A program made the translations under genes and the position numbers. This document shows, one piece after another, positions 1-10,067 of a DNA stretch of 64,000 nt (positions are counted from its first letter, which is position 1; each line of letters opens with the position of its first letter). The notes under the pieces were generated by a model, which did no database searches, had not been told where the DNA came from, and saw only the letters and a program-made list of their open reading frames with translations. The DNA is from Symbiodinium sp. CCMP2592. Its lineage: Eukaryota; Sar; Dinophyceae; Suessiales; Symbiodiniaceae. The stretch covers positions 358,501 through 422,500 of the forward strand of contig CAJNDT010004691.1 of the NCBI GenBank assembly GCA_905221615.1. The letters run 5' to 3'.

Positions 1-50
1 AAGGGTAGTCGTGCTCTTGAATTCGGACAGGTGGTTTAGGCTTTCCCTGG

Positions 51-135
51 ACCCTATAAAACCTCACTTTTTAAGATTCCCTCAGATGATTTCTTTATAT
101 TTTAAGTCCTTAAAGAGGTAGGTTATTTGGGGTTT
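51..135. mobile_element. M-J element, degenerate
   Basis: Weak inverted repeat. The right side, ttaaagaggtaggttatt, matches the right arm of the M-J family seen better at 15350, 31874 and 63760. The left arm has decayed. Called from family resemblance only. Confidence 0.4.
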
Positions 136-229
136 AGGGCCCTAAGGTTTAGCAGGCCTTACAGGAACCATTTCAGGGGACGGTTTAGGGTTTAGGGCCC
201 GAAACCCTAAACCCTTAGTGTTTAGGGAT

Positions 230-285
230 AAGACCAGCCAGGTGATGAAGTACTTGGACAGCATCGTCAAGCTCTACATTTCTGG
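230..285 (+). CDS. exon candidate, unknown protein
   Basis: After a possible acceptor gccag the frame reads VMKYLDSIVKLY before running into telomere-like repeats. It is short, has no recognised family and no partner exon that can be proved. It stands out because its base composition differs from the flanking heptamer repeats. Confidence 0.3.
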
Positions 286-300
286 GCTTGGGCCCCAAAG

Positions 301-470
301 CTTTAGGGTTTAGGGTGTAGCCCTAACCCAATCCCAAATCAAACCCTAAACCCAACCCTCAACCCCTAAACCTGCAAACCCTATGCCGCAAGCCCCTGAA
401 CCCTTAAGCCCTGCCCCCCAAGTCCTAACCATAATCCCGCAGTCCCAAGCTCCAAATCCTAAACTCCAAG
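301..470. repeat. degenerate CCCTAAA tract
   Basis: Run of telomere-type heptamers with many substitutions (cccaaccctc, ccctgaaccc). Stop codons occur in every frame. It is interstitial, not a chromosome end, because ordinary sequence continues on both sides. Confidence 0.7.
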
Positions 471-595
471 CCCTTCAAGGTGATCCCAGAGAGCGCAATA
501 CAGCATAGCCAAGGGAATGATGAACAAAGGTTCCGGGGCTTCAACACTGGGTTTTCGGAAGTTCTATTTGGTGCTGAGTGGGTTCAAGAGGAGAA

Positions 596-645
596 AAATA
601 TACATATATATATATGCATGCATATAATATGCATATGGAATCATA
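596..645. repeat. AT-rich microsatellite
   Basis: (TA)n with embedded ATGCATGC steps. The 68-codon open frame across it (480-686) is not believed to be coding. Confidence 0.7.
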
Positions 646-807
646 TATCAGAACCTCTCCTTGTTTCTGGTGCTGCTTTGAGATGATTCTTAGATGGAGC
701 AAGTTTGGGGTCGACATACGGGGCTCTATGTGGCTGTCATGACTTTTAGAAGGGTTTGAGCGGTGTATGGGCTTTATAGGGTGTATGTACAGGGCTCACT
801 AATTTTG

Positions 808-928
808 ACAGAGTTCTGCGGTGTGGCAGAAAGCTGCGAAGCTAGACTAGCGCGGGCTGCTGCTACCGTTTATTTACAGCTCTACATGTCGTACGTGGTC
901 AAGATACTTAGTAAGTACTACACACCAT
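808..928 (+). CDS. open segment, possible exon
   Basis: Open for about 40 codons (contains ARLARAAATVYLQLYMSYVV) to a TAA. There is no clear acceptor and no recognised family. It could be chance. Confidence 0.2.
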
Positions 929-1541
929 AACTTGACTTAGTAGAAGACATAGTTAACTTTCTGAACTATCTGAACACTAATCCCATGGAAAAGACGGTCT
1001 ACCCTAAACCCTGCTTTCCTAAAGCCCAAACCTTGCTGGCCGAAACCCTAAGGCCCTCAGCGCTCTACCCACGGGTAAAAAAGGGAAGTAACCTAATTAC
1101 CTTTTAAGGACTCAAATAAAGAAAGTCTACCAGGGAACCTTAACAAGGAAGGTTATATAGGGTCCACGAAAGTCTTTTCTAGTATTCAGGCTTTCGGGGC
1201 CCAGGGATTCACGGCTTTAGGGCTGTATTTGAGGTTCTGCGTTTGGAGTCTGTTCCAAAAAGTTTTTTCTCCTGTGGTCCTGCTCACGAACATAGGAGAG
1301 GATAGTTACGAGATTTCTGTCAGCTTGGTTCCCAGTTGCAAATCGTCTTTAGCGCTCTCGTCACTTGTCAGTAGCATTTCCGTTGTGTCGCATCCCGCGA
1401 AAAACGAAGCACATTTGGGATTCAAGGTTTCGGGGTGCAGGATTTGAGGACTATGGCTCAAGGCCACAATGATGGATTTCAAGCCCAAGGTGTGCTCAAA
1501 GCAGAACCCAAATATAAATTGCAGACCCTAGATAAGCTCTT

Positions 1542-1599
1542 AAGGGTTTAGGGGTTTAGGGTTTAGGGGTTTAGGGTTTAGTGGTTCAGGGTTTAGGGA
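1542..1599. repeat. TTTAGGG tract
   Basis: Near-perfect alternation of ggtttaggg and ggggtttaggg units, followed directly by an exon candidate with a cag acceptor. Confidence 0.8.
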
Positions 1600-1610
1600 A
1601 GACTGCCCAG

Positions 1611-1669
1611 GTGCTCCATGTACGTGTCTGCAGCTCTGTCCTGGATCATTTTCGGACCGCCCGTCCTGG
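1611..1669 (+). CDS. exon candidate, hydrophobic segment
   Basis: After the acceptor gcccag the frame reads MYVSAALSWIIFGPPVLV, a plausible membrane segment. An M-Q element follows directly. With the hydrophobic piece near 2214-2287 it suggests a membrane protein gene in the first 4 kb. The family is not recognised. Confidence 0.4.
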
Positions 1670-1670
1670 T

Positions 1671-1780
1671 TGACTTAGATCCCCAATACCCAACCTTTAA
1701 ACTTTCTGGGTTCTTAAAGTTTAGTAGGAATCGGAAAGTCTAACCTTCCATTTCTGCGGCTTATTGGGGTTGTAAGTTGA
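1671..1780. mobile_element. M-Q element
   Basis: Short TIR element. acttagatccccaata at the left pairs with tattggggttgtaagt at the right. A second copy of the whole 100-bp sequence lies at 23874-23972, which shows it is a dispersed repeat. Confidence 0.75.
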
Positions 1781-1799
1781 TCTGGCTTCACTTTTGGCA

Positions 1800-1889
1800 G
1801 ACCTCGGGATCGAAAAAGCTACTGCTTTCGGGGGTTAGACCCTGCAATAGGGTAATATCCTACTATTTTGTAGGGTTTGCGGATACAGG
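1800..1889. mobile_element. M-L element
   Basis: Diverged copy of the M-L family. The interior tcctactattttgtagggtt and the end ggatacaggg match the copies at 27923, 33883 and 51781. The left TIR is reduced to acctcgggatc. Confidence 0.6.
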
Positions 1890-1912
1890 GATGCAGCATC
1901 GATGGGGTGTGG

Positions 1913-1915
<3 letters not shown>

Positions 1916-1955
<40 letters not shown>
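1916..1955. repeat. (CAG)n microsatellite
   Basis: About 13 CAG units. Read forward they would give poly-Gln and in reverse poly-Leu, but no exon around them is supported. Confidence 0.9.
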
Positions 1956-2015
1956 CGAGCAGTAGGGGAGAGAGTAAGTAAGACAAACACATCATATCTC
2001 GCCTCAAGCTTTCAG

Positions 2016-2103
2016 CATCTAGTGCTGTTGAAGAGAACACTGCTCACGCTGACGGCATGCTGAGCTTTGGTGCCCCAGCACAGTCTACAGGAGTGATGCC
2101 CTC
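2016..2103 (+). CDS. exon candidate, unknown protein
   Basis: Acceptor gctttcag, then an open frame beginning ASSAVEENTAHADGMLSFGA and ending just where an M-F element starts. Composition is protein-like and richer in C/G at third positions than the surroundings. Probably the same gene as the hydrophobic segments at 1611 and 2214. Confidence 0.5.
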
Positions 2104-2212
2104 TTTAAAGTAAAAGCCAGAAAGTTGGAATATGATTATCCTAACCCTTCTATGGTAAATTATAGGGTATCCTACCATGAAACCATATTCCAACTTTCTG
2201 GAGTTCCCTTTA
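2104..2212. mobile_element. M-F element
   Basis: TIR element. The arms ccagaaagttggaatatg and catattccaactttctgg are perfect complements about 60 bp apart. It sits between two exon candidates. Confidence 0.85.
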
Positions 2213-2213
2213 G

Positions 2214-2287
2214 CCCTGCCAGGATACTTACCCACCACGAACTTTGTGATGGGGATGATATTGGTCACCATTGCCATGGTCCCGGGC
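2214..2287 (+). CDS. exon candidate, transmembrane segment
   Basis: One frame reads TNFVMGMILVTIAMVPG, a convincing hydrophobic helix, straight after the M-F element. Another frame and the reverse strand are also open here, so the frame is inferred from hydrophobicity. Family unknown. Confidence 0.4.
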
Positions 2288-2530
2288 TCAGTTTTGCTTT
2301 GGCCCCGTTTAAACCTACTATTTTGTCGAGTTTGGGGAGTTTGGGGCTAAAGGTTAGGATTTCAGGTGTTCCGGTTTAAGGTTTTGGGCTTGAGGAGTTC
2401 ATCGGGAATCGGGCACGTTGCTGCTTCTGCCCCTGTAGTAGCTTTTTTTGCTGATTCAACTGCGCTTATGGAAACCCTAAACCTTAAACCCTAAGGCCCG
2501 TTGACATGCACAGCAAGCTTTAAACCGAAA

Positions 2531-2640
2531 GGGAACTCCAGAAAGTTGGAATATGGTTTCAGGGTAGGATACCTCATAATTTACCATAAAGGATCTAGGA
2601 TAATCATATTCCAACTTTCTGGCTTTTACTTGAAACCCTA
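2531..2640. mobile_element. M-F element, second copy
   Basis: Same family as 2104-2212, opposite orientation: starts aactccagaaagttggaa and ends ttccaactttctggctttta. Confidence 0.85.
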
Positions 2641-2977
2641 AGGCCGACCTTCACTGCTAGGCGGAAAAAGGTGCTCAAAATCAAAGCCTACCTTAAGGAC
2701 GAAATGAACCCTAAAAGGGTTTAAGGTTCATATACCATATAGGGATTCATAGTATATGGGTACATGGCCCCCTACTTTTAAGGGTCATTTGGTCTTTCAG
2801 GTAAGGCCCATTCACAGGCACAGCGCAAGGAGCCAGGAGACGAACCTTTGGAGCATTGGGAGTGTCTGTTTGGCACTTTTGGCCCTCCTCTGGCTGGTGC
2901 TTCGTAGGGAGTGGGGGAATGGATCCCGATAGTAGCCCCTATACCCAATAATAGTCTCTATAATCCACTCCCCGCAG

Positions 2978-3048
2978 TTCCCTACAAAGAACCAGACAGT
3001 GGAGGCAGGCTTCATGGAATCCTCGGCTATGCATGTGAACGACATGTG
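2978..3048 (+). CDS. exon, unknown protein
   Basis: Acceptor ccccgcag, phase 0. The frame begins FPTKNQTVEAGFMESSAMHV and continues to a GT at the start of a TTTAGGG tract, a plausible donor. Strongly protein-like, but the family is not recognised. Confidence 0.6.
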
Positions 3049-3116
3049 GTTTAGGGTTTAGGGTTTGGGTTTAGGGTTCAGGGTGTATCGGGGCACCCTG
3101 TCCATGGAATGCTCAG

Positions 3117-3190
3117 AGCCGCAGCTTTGAACGACCTTCGATCCCAAGCTGCGTATCTGACAGAGGCAGCGACCTGGCCGTCAAGCTTAC
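3117..3190 (+). CDS. exon candidate, unknown protein
   Basis: After cag the frame reads AALNDLRSQAAYLTEAATWP, helical in composition, and closes at an M-H element. It may continue into the open region from 3269. Confidence 0.5.
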
Positions 3191-3268
3191 TATAGGAGCG
3201 TCTAAACAATAACTATTGAGTATAGTATAGTGGGCAACCAAACCCTATTCTATGTTTTTAAAGGACCC
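3187..3268. mobile_element. M-H element, degenerate
   Basis: Keeps the M-H landmarks actatagg, agtatagtgggc and aaccctattcta. The right arm has decayed. Confidence 0.55.
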
Positions 3269-3587
3269 TACAGGTCACTGGTGGTCGCCGTTACGTGGAT
3301 GTTTACATTGCGTCCCGTTGAATATTCTACGACAGCCCTCTGCGAGTATGTCGGCACGCCAGCCTACACCGTATGTCATGAACTCTGCTTTTGCATTCAT
3401 TGTTTTCCAAGCCCTCAAGCCGCGATTGGATACTGTGTGGAAGGAGGTGTCTGTTTCGACTTTATTACTACTGGAACGCGCAAGGAATGCAGTTGAGTGC
3501 ATAGGGCATAGGGCATACTTCACCAAGTCTGGCATCGGTTCCTTGAGGGGGTCGAGGGTAAAGCCAGCACCCCCTGTCCCCAGGTAG
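3269..3587 (+). CDS. open region, possible exon
   Basis: Two + strand frames stay open for 85-110 codons. One contains YVMNSAFAFIVFQALKPRLD, which looks like a membrane helix followed by a charged stretch. The correct frame cannot be decided by eye. Confidence 0.35.
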
Positions 3588-3598
3588 CCCTAAAGCCA

Positions 3599-3790
3599 TA
3601 CTGCTGTTGATATAAATCCTGCATTACCAGGACCCTAAACTGTCGGAATTCTGGTAAATTCCTTACATTATAATGGGTAATGCAGGATTTATATCCCTAA
3701 ACCCTAAAAAACCCTATAGATCCCTCAAAGGAATCCCTTAAAGGTATCCTTATAGCTCCCTTTATAGGAACCCCAGGATTTATATCATCA
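3599..3790. mobile_element. M-A element with doubled right arm
   Basis: Left arm tataaatcctgcattacc. The right arm is interrupted: aggatttatatc occurs at 3684-3695 and again at 3775-3786, with 79 bp of telomere-like and ccctttataggaacc sequence between them. The element then ends normally with atcatcagccgtag. Confidence 0.75.
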
Positions 3791-3828
3791 GCCGTAGCTG
3801 TTGTTTTAGGGCCAGCGCCCTTTTTCCG

Positions 3829-3881
3829 AAAAGGTCATCTACAACTTGGAGCAGCTGCTCCCGAAGGGCAAGAAGCAGTGA
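3829..3881 (+). CDS. terminal exon candidate
   Basis: Frame VIYNLEQLLPKGKKQ followed by TGA, shortly after the M-A element. The basic C-terminus is protein-like. It may close the gene whose exons lie at 1611-3587, but the join is not shown. Confidence 0.45.
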
Positions 3882-4076
3882 ATCTTTGGGCTTAAGGGTT
3901 TACGGTTTGAAGGGGTACAAGGTTAAGGGCTAAAGCCCTAAGCCCTAAACCCCTATGGTACCCTTGTAGAACTCTTGTAGGAACCCTTAAAAGGAACCCT
4001 ATTTGGGTACATGCCTGCTTCGGGTAGAATCCTCGGAGCCAGACACCCCTAAATCGCACACTGCAGTCCTTAACGA

Positions 4077-4187
4077 CCCTAAGGCTCCATGTAACCTTGT
4101 AGTATATACTTAGGCCTTAAAGTATCTATATAGGGACGCCTTGAAGGCTTAAGTATCTACTATAAAGGTACATGAAGCCTTTGGGCT
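4077..4187. mobile_element. M-E element
   Basis: Arms cctaaggctccatgtaacc and ggtacatgaagcctttggg, with two internal near-palindromic tatacttaggcc / ggcttaagta motifs typical of the family. Confidence 0.85.
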
Positions 4188-4208
4188 TCAGGATCCCTCC
4201 AGAAACAG

Positions 4209-4227
4209 TGGTGGGGGGGGGGGGGGG
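4209..4227. repeat. poly-G tract
   Basis: Run of G interrupted by a single t; likely a slippage tract. Confidence 0.8.
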
Positions 4228-4296
4228 TTCTGATGATGGGCTCAAAGGAAGTCCGTCACTTTAGGGTCCTGAGGTCTGATCCATGCCTGAAACATA

Positions 4297-4409
4297 GGGA
4301 GGTTTCCGAAACTAGGGGACCCTTATGTAGTACCCTGAATAGTAGGATGCTTTTTTGGGGGGACGGGGACCCCAGAATAAGCTACCCGTAATTTTCGGAA
4401 GCTCCTACA
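4297..4409. mobile_element. M-C element
   Basis: TIR gaggtttccgaaactagggg paired with ccgtaattttcggaagctcc. The interior has the family motif agtaggat. Confidence 0.8.
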
Positions 4410-4637
4410 CAGGGTTCAGGGTTTAATCAAGGTGCAGGGCCCATCTGTTGAAGCAACATGTCTGCATCTTCCTTGCATCTGCTAGGCTGAAGTCTTTGAT
4501 TGTTGTTTTTGTGCGCGGTGTTTGGTGTGGTGTTCGACGTACTGTGCTTCACAACTTAGGCTGTAAGGTAGTGCGCTTAGGGTTTAGGACTCGTCCGCTA
4601 CTAACTACCGGGAGGGTTTTGATAGGGTTTTGGGCAG

Positions 4638-4782
4638 TGTGAGAAGCTGGTATGCATTCAGGGAGCGCTCTGATTACAAGACCTTATTAGTGCTGTGGAG
4701 GACTATGCCCAATTCAACGAAATCAGGCTTCGTGAGGCACGTGCTAGACTTGCAAACCTTGGTCATGTTCGATGAGATCTGA
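4638..4782 (+). CDS. terminal exon, unknown protein
   Basis: Acceptor gggcag, then an open frame of 48 codons to TGA containing FRERSDYKTLLVLWRTMPN and ending LVMFDEI. Hydrophobic and charged residues alternate as in a folded domain. Family not recognised. Confidence 0.55.
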
Positions 4783-4919
4783 AACCCTAGGCCATCCTAC
4801 CCCCGAAACACCTACCTTTTTTGGGGTTCCTCAATATATGACTTATATAAAAAGTTGGGATATTCAGGGTTAAGTTGAAGCTGTGCATCCTGAAACCCTC
4901 GAGTTTCGAAGGTCCTCAG

Positions 4920-4987
4920 GATTTCCATCCATCGGTTCAACCTGCGGCCAGGGCTTCAGCAGAATCTGATGGGAAAAGAGCGTGTTG
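4920..4987 (+). CDS. exon with GTATGT donor
   Basis: Flanked by a cctcag acceptor and a gtatgt donor. The frame reads ISIHRFNLRPGLQQNLMGK. A longer alternative frame runs through the donor, but both splice sites favour this reading. Product unknown. Confidence 0.55.
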
Positions 4988-5125
4988 GTATGTATGTGGG
5001 CCGGAGTTGGTGAGTAGGGTTCATATGTTGCAACTTTTATCATTCCTAGTAAGCCTTACTAAGCCTCTTGACCCTCAAAGAAATCCCGAAGCTTTGAGCT
5101 ACAATTCCCGGCATGAGAGTTTCAG

Positions 5126-5210
5126 TGTGTTGCGGCCGCGTCCTCGAGTTGATGCTTGAAGTTCCCCAGTTGTTCCAGGTCTTTTGTGCAAAGGCAGTTC
5201 AAGCTCAGAT
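5126..5210 (+). CDS. exon with GTAAGT donor
   Basis: Acceptor gagtttcag and donor gtaagtg. The frame contains CCGRVLELMLEVPQLFQVFC. One of the best-bounded exons in the left part of the window. Family not recognised. Confidence 0.6.
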
Positions 5211-5225
5211 GTAAGTGTAAGGTTT

Positions 5226-5330
5226 ACTATAGGGCCCTTAACAATTACCTATACGAATTTGGGTGTTCCTGATTAGTATAGTATAATGGCCCCCAGACCC
5301 TATGCTAATTATTAAGGATCCTACATTAGG
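5226..5330. mobile_element. M-H element
   Basis: actatagggcccttaacaat at the left, and ctatgctaattattaagg with ctacat at the right. Begins 15 bp inside the intron that starts at the 5211 donor. Confidence 0.8.
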
Positions 5331-5407
5331 CTCTTACATGCTTGGCTTATGCATTTAGGGATCAGGGTGCAACGTTCACGTCGGAGGTTCCGGACCCTGA
5401 CTGACAG

Positions 5408-5448
5408 CACCAACACCTCATCAAGGAGAAGTCTTGCTTGGAGGGTAG
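5408..5448 (+). CDS. short exon candidate
   Basis: After ctgacag the frame reads HQHLIKEKSCLEG. Boundaries are uncertain and the family is unknown. Confidence 0.35.
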
Positions 5449-5630
5449 CAGCTGCATAGTAGCGTTTTAAGTAAAGAACCTAGATCCCTACCTACGAGCC
5501 ATGCCCGGGCTTGCTTAGAATCTGCTCTATGGAACATGAGGTACCCACCAAAAAGGGGGGCAGAGTATGATGAATCTGTTCTGTACTCCAGAAGAGGAGG
5601 TACCAACAAAAATATGGGCAGGGGATGACC

Positions 5631-5752
5631 CTACTTGGATGGGCAGTGGACCTAGTAAGTAGGTTATAAGTAGAGTTACAAGTACCCTAAATGGAGTTAC
5701 CCCAACTATGACCCTACTTCCTACTTACTAAGTCCCCTGCCCCTCCAAGTAG
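5631..5752. mobile_element. M-B element with 3' cassette
   Basis: TIR ctacttggatgggcagtgga against cccctgcccctccaagtag; inner arms agtaagtaggttataagt and ctacttactaag. From 5753 to 5828 it is followed by the cassette accctaaacccc...gatccctttaaggaaccc described in the findings. Confidence 0.85.
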
Positions 5753-5891
5753 ACCCTAAAACCCTAAACCCCACAGATCCCTTTAAGGAACCCTATAGAT
5801 CCCTTTAAGGGGCCCTTTAAGAGCCCCTACGTTTTTTCATACTTCTGTTGGGCCTTTCTGGCTGCAGCTTCTCCTTTGCAGCTTCTGGTTT

Positions 5892-6012
5892 CCCCAAGGC
5901 TCCGGGTACCCATGCAGTATATACTTAGGCCACTCTTAGGCCCACAAGTGCCTTTATATAAGAACCCCTTTAAGGCCTAAGTATGTACTACATGGGTATA
6001 TGGAGCCTTAGG
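5892..6012. mobile_element. M-E element between coding segments
   Basis: Arms cccaaggctccgggtaccc and gggtatatggagccttagg. An exon-like segment after two cag sites precedes it, and a strong terminal exon starts 7 bp after it. Confidence 0.85.
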
Positions 6013-6018
6013 ATCTGT

Positions 6019-6108
6019 AGGAGTGGGGAGTGCGACCGATGCTCGATCAACGACGACAAGTTGCGAGTGAATTTTTGGGAAACCATAGCAGAGCATATCA
6101 GTGTATAG
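6019..6108 (+). CDS. terminal exon, unknown protein
   Basis: Open frame to TAG containing RSGECDRCSINDDKLRVNFW and ending AEHISV. The CxxC pair could bind metal but proves nothing. It starts directly after an M-E element. Confidence 0.5.
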   Translation, partial: RSGECDRCSINDDKLRVNFWETIAEHISV

Positions 6109-6239
6109 TCTTTAGTAGAGTACAGTCTAGAGTCTAGGATAGTCTTGTATATCATACCATGGCATGGCACAGCATAATCGTGCAGTATACTGTAGTTTAG
6201 CGTGGCACACTTTTGTTTTTTTATTCCGACCCGACGCTA

Positions 6240-9235
6240 CTCGTCTGTCCACGTCAGCTGCAACTCACATGCGAGCAGGTTAGACCAGGCCCATTGCATG
6301 CTGAGTCAGCGGCGTTGGCCAGACACAGTGCCAGCGACTGCTTAAGAGCAGGCGAAAACCAACAGCTTCAGGCCATTGTTGTTTGCTCCTTTGCTCCTTG
6401 TTCCATTGGCAGCGGGTCCACACGGCCAGAGGTAAATGGGTTTAAAGCGGTTTTTGAGACGGATGGTTGAGCACACGGCGGGCACATTGCATGCTGAGTC
6501 AGCGGCACTGGCCAGACGCACTGCCAGCGACTGCTTAAGAGCAGGAAAAACCAACAGCCTCAGGCATCGTTGTTTGCACCGTTGCCCATTGGGAACGGAG
6601 CCACATGGCATGAGGCAAATATACGGTTTAAAGCGGTTTGTGCATTGCTTGCTGAGTCAGCGGCACTGGCCAGACACAGTGCCAGCGACTGCTTAAGAGC
6701 AGGCAAAAACCAACAGCCTCAGGCATCGTTGCTTGCGCCGTTGTCCATTGGGAACGGAGCCACGCGGCCAGAGGTAAATGAGTTCAAAGTTCAAAGTGGT
6801 TTTTGAGACAGATGGCTGAGCACAGGACGGGCGCATTGCATGCTGAGTCAGCGGCACTGGCCAGATACAGTGCCAGCGACCGCTTAAGAGCAGGCAGAAA
6901 CCAACAGCCTCAGGCATCGTTGCTTGCGCCGTTGTCCATTGGGAACGGAGCCACGCGGCCAGAGGTAAATGAGTTCAAAGTTCATAGTGGCTTTTGAGAC
7001 AGATGGCTGAGCACAGGACGGGCGCATTGCATGCTGAGTCAGCGGCACTGGCCAGATACAGTGCCAGCGACCGCTTAAGAGCAGGCAAAAACCAACAGCC
7101 TCAGGCCATTGTTGTTTGCTCCTTGTTCCATTGGCAACGGGGCCACACGGCCGGAGGTAAATGGGTTTAATGCGGTTTTTGCGACGGATGTCTGAGCACA
7201 GGACGGGCGCATTGCATGCTGAGTCAGCGGCACTGGCCAGACACAGTGCCAGCGACTGCTTAAGAGCAGGCAAAAACCAACAGCCTCAGGCATCGTTGTT
7301 TGCGCCTTTGTCCAAAGGGAACAAGGCCACACGGCCAGAGGTAAATGGGTTCAAAGCGGTTACTGAGACAGAGGGCTGAGCACAGCACGGGCGCATTGCA
7401 TGCTGAGTCAGCGGCACTGGCCAGACACAGTGCCAGCGACTGCTTAAGAGCAGGCAAAAAGCAACAGCCTCAGGCATTGCTGTTTGCGCCTTTGTCCAGT
7501 GGGAACAAGGCCACACGGCCAGAGGTAAATGGGTTCAAAGCGGTTATTGAGACAGAGGGCTGAGCACAGGACGGGCGCATTGCATGCTGAGTCAGCGGCA
7601 CTGGCCAGACGCACTGCCAGCGACTGCTTAAGAGAAGGCAAAGACCAACAGCTTCAGGCATCGTTGCTTACCCTGTTGTCCATTCAAAACAGGGCCCCGC
7701 GGCCAGAGGTTGATTGCTTCAATCGCGTTGTTTGAGACTGATGATGGCTGTACACGAGAAAGGCACATTGCATGCTGAGTCAGCGGCACTGGCGAGACAC
7801 AGTGCCAGCGACTGCTTAAGAGCAGGCAAAAACCAACAGCCTCAGGCATTGTTGTTTGCGCCTTTGTCCACTGGGAACAAGGCCACGCGGCCAGAGGTAA
7901 ATGGGTTCAGAGCGGTTATTGAGACAGATGGCTGAGCTCAGGACGGGCGCATTGCATGCTGAGTCAGCGGCACTGGCAAGACACCGTGCTAGCGACCGCT
8001 TAAGAGCAGGCAAAAACCAACAGCCTCAGGCATCGTTGCTTGCGCCGTTGTCCATTGGGAACGGAGCCACGCGGCCAGAGGTAAATGAGTTCAAAGGTCA
8101 AAGTGGTTTTTGAGACAGATGGCTGAGCACAGGACGGGCGCATTGCATGCTGAGTCAGCGGCACTGGCCAGATACAGTGCCAGCGACCGCTTAAGAGCAG
8201 GCAGAAACCAACAGCCTCAGGCATCGTTGCTTGCGCCGTTGTCCATTGGGAACGGAGCCACGCGGCCAGAGGTAAATGAGTTCAAAGTTCATAGTGGTTT
8301 TTGAGACAGATGGCTGAGCACAGGACGGGCGCATTGCATGCTGAGTCAGCGGCACTGGCCAGATACAGTGCCAGCGACCGCTTAAGAGCAGGCAAAAACC
8401 AACAGCCTCAGGCCATTGTTGTTTGCTCCTTGTTCCATTGGCAACGGGGCCACACGGCCGGAGGTAAATGGGTTTAATGCGGTTTTTGCGACGGATGTCT
8501 GAGCACAGGACGGGCGCATTGCATGCTGAGTCAGCGGCACTGGCCAGACACAGTGCCAGCGACTGCTTAAGAGCAGGCAAAAAACAACAGCCTCAGGCAT
8601 TGCTGTTTGCGCCTTTGTCCAGTGGGAACAAGGCCACACGGCCAGAGGTAAATGGGTTCAAAGCGGTTATTGAGACAGAGGGCTGAGCACAGGACGGGCG
8701 CATTGCATGCTGAGTCAGCGGCACTGGCCAGACGCACTGCCAGCGACTGCTTAAGAGAAGGCAAAGACCAACAGCTTCAGGCATCGTTGCTTACCCTGTT
8801 GTCCATTCAAAACAGGGCCCCGCGGCCAGAGGTTGATTGCTTCAATCGTGTTGTTTGAGACTGATGATGGCTGTACACGAGAAAGGCACATTGCATGCTG
8901 AGTCAGCGGCACTGGCGAGACACAGTGCCAGCGACTGCTTAAGAGCAGGCAAAAACCAACAGCCTCAGGCATTGTTGTTTGCGCCTTTGTCCACTGGGAA
9001 CAAGGCCACGCGGCCAGAGGTAAATGGGTTCAGAGCGGTTATTGAGACAGATGGCTGAGCTCAGGACGGGCGCATTGCATGCTGAGTCAGCGGCACTGGC
9101 CAGACACCGTGCTAGCGACCGCTTAAGAGCAGGCAAAAACCAACAGCCTCAGGCCATTGTTGTTTGCGCCTCTGTCCATTGGGAATGGGGCCACGCGGCC
9201 AGAGGCAAAGAGGTTCAAAGTTGTGTTCGGGTCAC
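6240..9235 (+). repeat. satellite array, 184-193 bp monomer, about 16 copies
   Basis: Each monomer starts near gcatgctgagtcagcgg (6296, 6489, 6647, 6838, 7029, 7214, 7398, 7582, 7770, 7954, 8145, 8336, 8521, 8705, 8893, 9077). Spacing is 158-193 bp, most often 184. Every monomer carries gactgcttaagagcagg and ccaacagcctcagg. The overlapping 60-85 codon frames on both strands are repeat artefacts: 184 is not a multiple of three and each unit brings its own stop. See findings for the higher-order structure. Confidence 0.95.
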
Positions 9236-9308
9236 GAAAGGTGCAGCACCAACTACAGTTGTATCAAAGTAACAGCAAGATACCAAGGATCTCTCCGGTC
9301 TTCTGCAG

Positions 9309-9427
9309 AGACTTCTGTAATGCCCGGCGCGAGGCATGCAACCATGATGAAGAGCAAGGGCAGCAAGATGATAGCTCTTAGCCTGGACTCTAGTATACCC
9401 ATTGACGAAGCTGGACCCAGAGGGTAA
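9309..9427 (+). CDS. terminal exon after the satellite
   Basis: Acceptor cttctgcag, then a frame containing SVMPGARHATMMKSKGSKM and ending SIPIDEAGPRG with TAA. An overlapping frame (CNARREACNHDEEQ) is shorter. Unknown family. Confidence 0.45.
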
Positions 9428-9649
9428 TGACGGTGGAGATCCGTGATCTGAATCTTACATCCAGTATTTTCCGTCGCGTTTGAGACTGCTGGCTTCCAGC
9501 CGTAGAGCCCGAACACATGTAAACCCACAAACCCCAAGCTCGTTTATTGGTGTAATTACGGCCTAGTTTAGGGCAACGGTACTTGCATCAAACAGCCCGT
9601 TTGTCCTCCACCCTTTACAGCTCCCAGTCCACCCCAGCCCCAAACCTTG

Positions 9650-9780
9650 TTAAACTTGAACCCTAGATCTTAAACCCTAAACTACACCCTGAACTTGAGC
9701 CCTAGATCCTAAACCCTGAGCCCTGACCCCAACAGAAAGCCCCAAACCAAAACCTGAACCTACATACATACACCCTGAGT
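9650..9780. repeat. degenerate CCCTAAA tract
   Basis: Interspersed ccctaaac, ccctgaac and ccctagat units. No gene seen. Confidence 0.6.
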
Positions 9781-10067
9781 TTTAATCGCTGCGAAGCCCC
9801 TCTGATGGACCCAAGGCTTGCTTGGTAGTTTTGGGGTTGTCAGGGTGCAGGGTTCAGGGTGGTTGTGTGCGTTCCAGAGTTTCGGGTCTGGGGCTCTAGT
9901 GTTTTTTCGCACAGCAGGGGTTGGTATTTCGGTATTTCCCTAAATTCGGGTCCCTCTTTAGATCCACAAAAATGATACTACGGCACCCTGATCAAAAGGA
10001 TGCTAAAAGGGACTGGCATTTAGAGACCCACCCATTTAGTGGTTTGGGGTTTAGTTTTGGGTCCACG

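Noticed and set aside
6213-9272. Dozens of overlapping 60-129 codon open frames on both strands in the satellite
   Set aside because: They repeat with the 184-bp monomer, change frame at each unit and all share HAESAALARHSASD-like text. They are a by-product of the repeat, not genes.
9404-9440. atgacggtggagat, similar to the start of ABM exon 1
   Set aside because: The match stops after 14 bases and a stop follows. No other ABM exon was found nearby.
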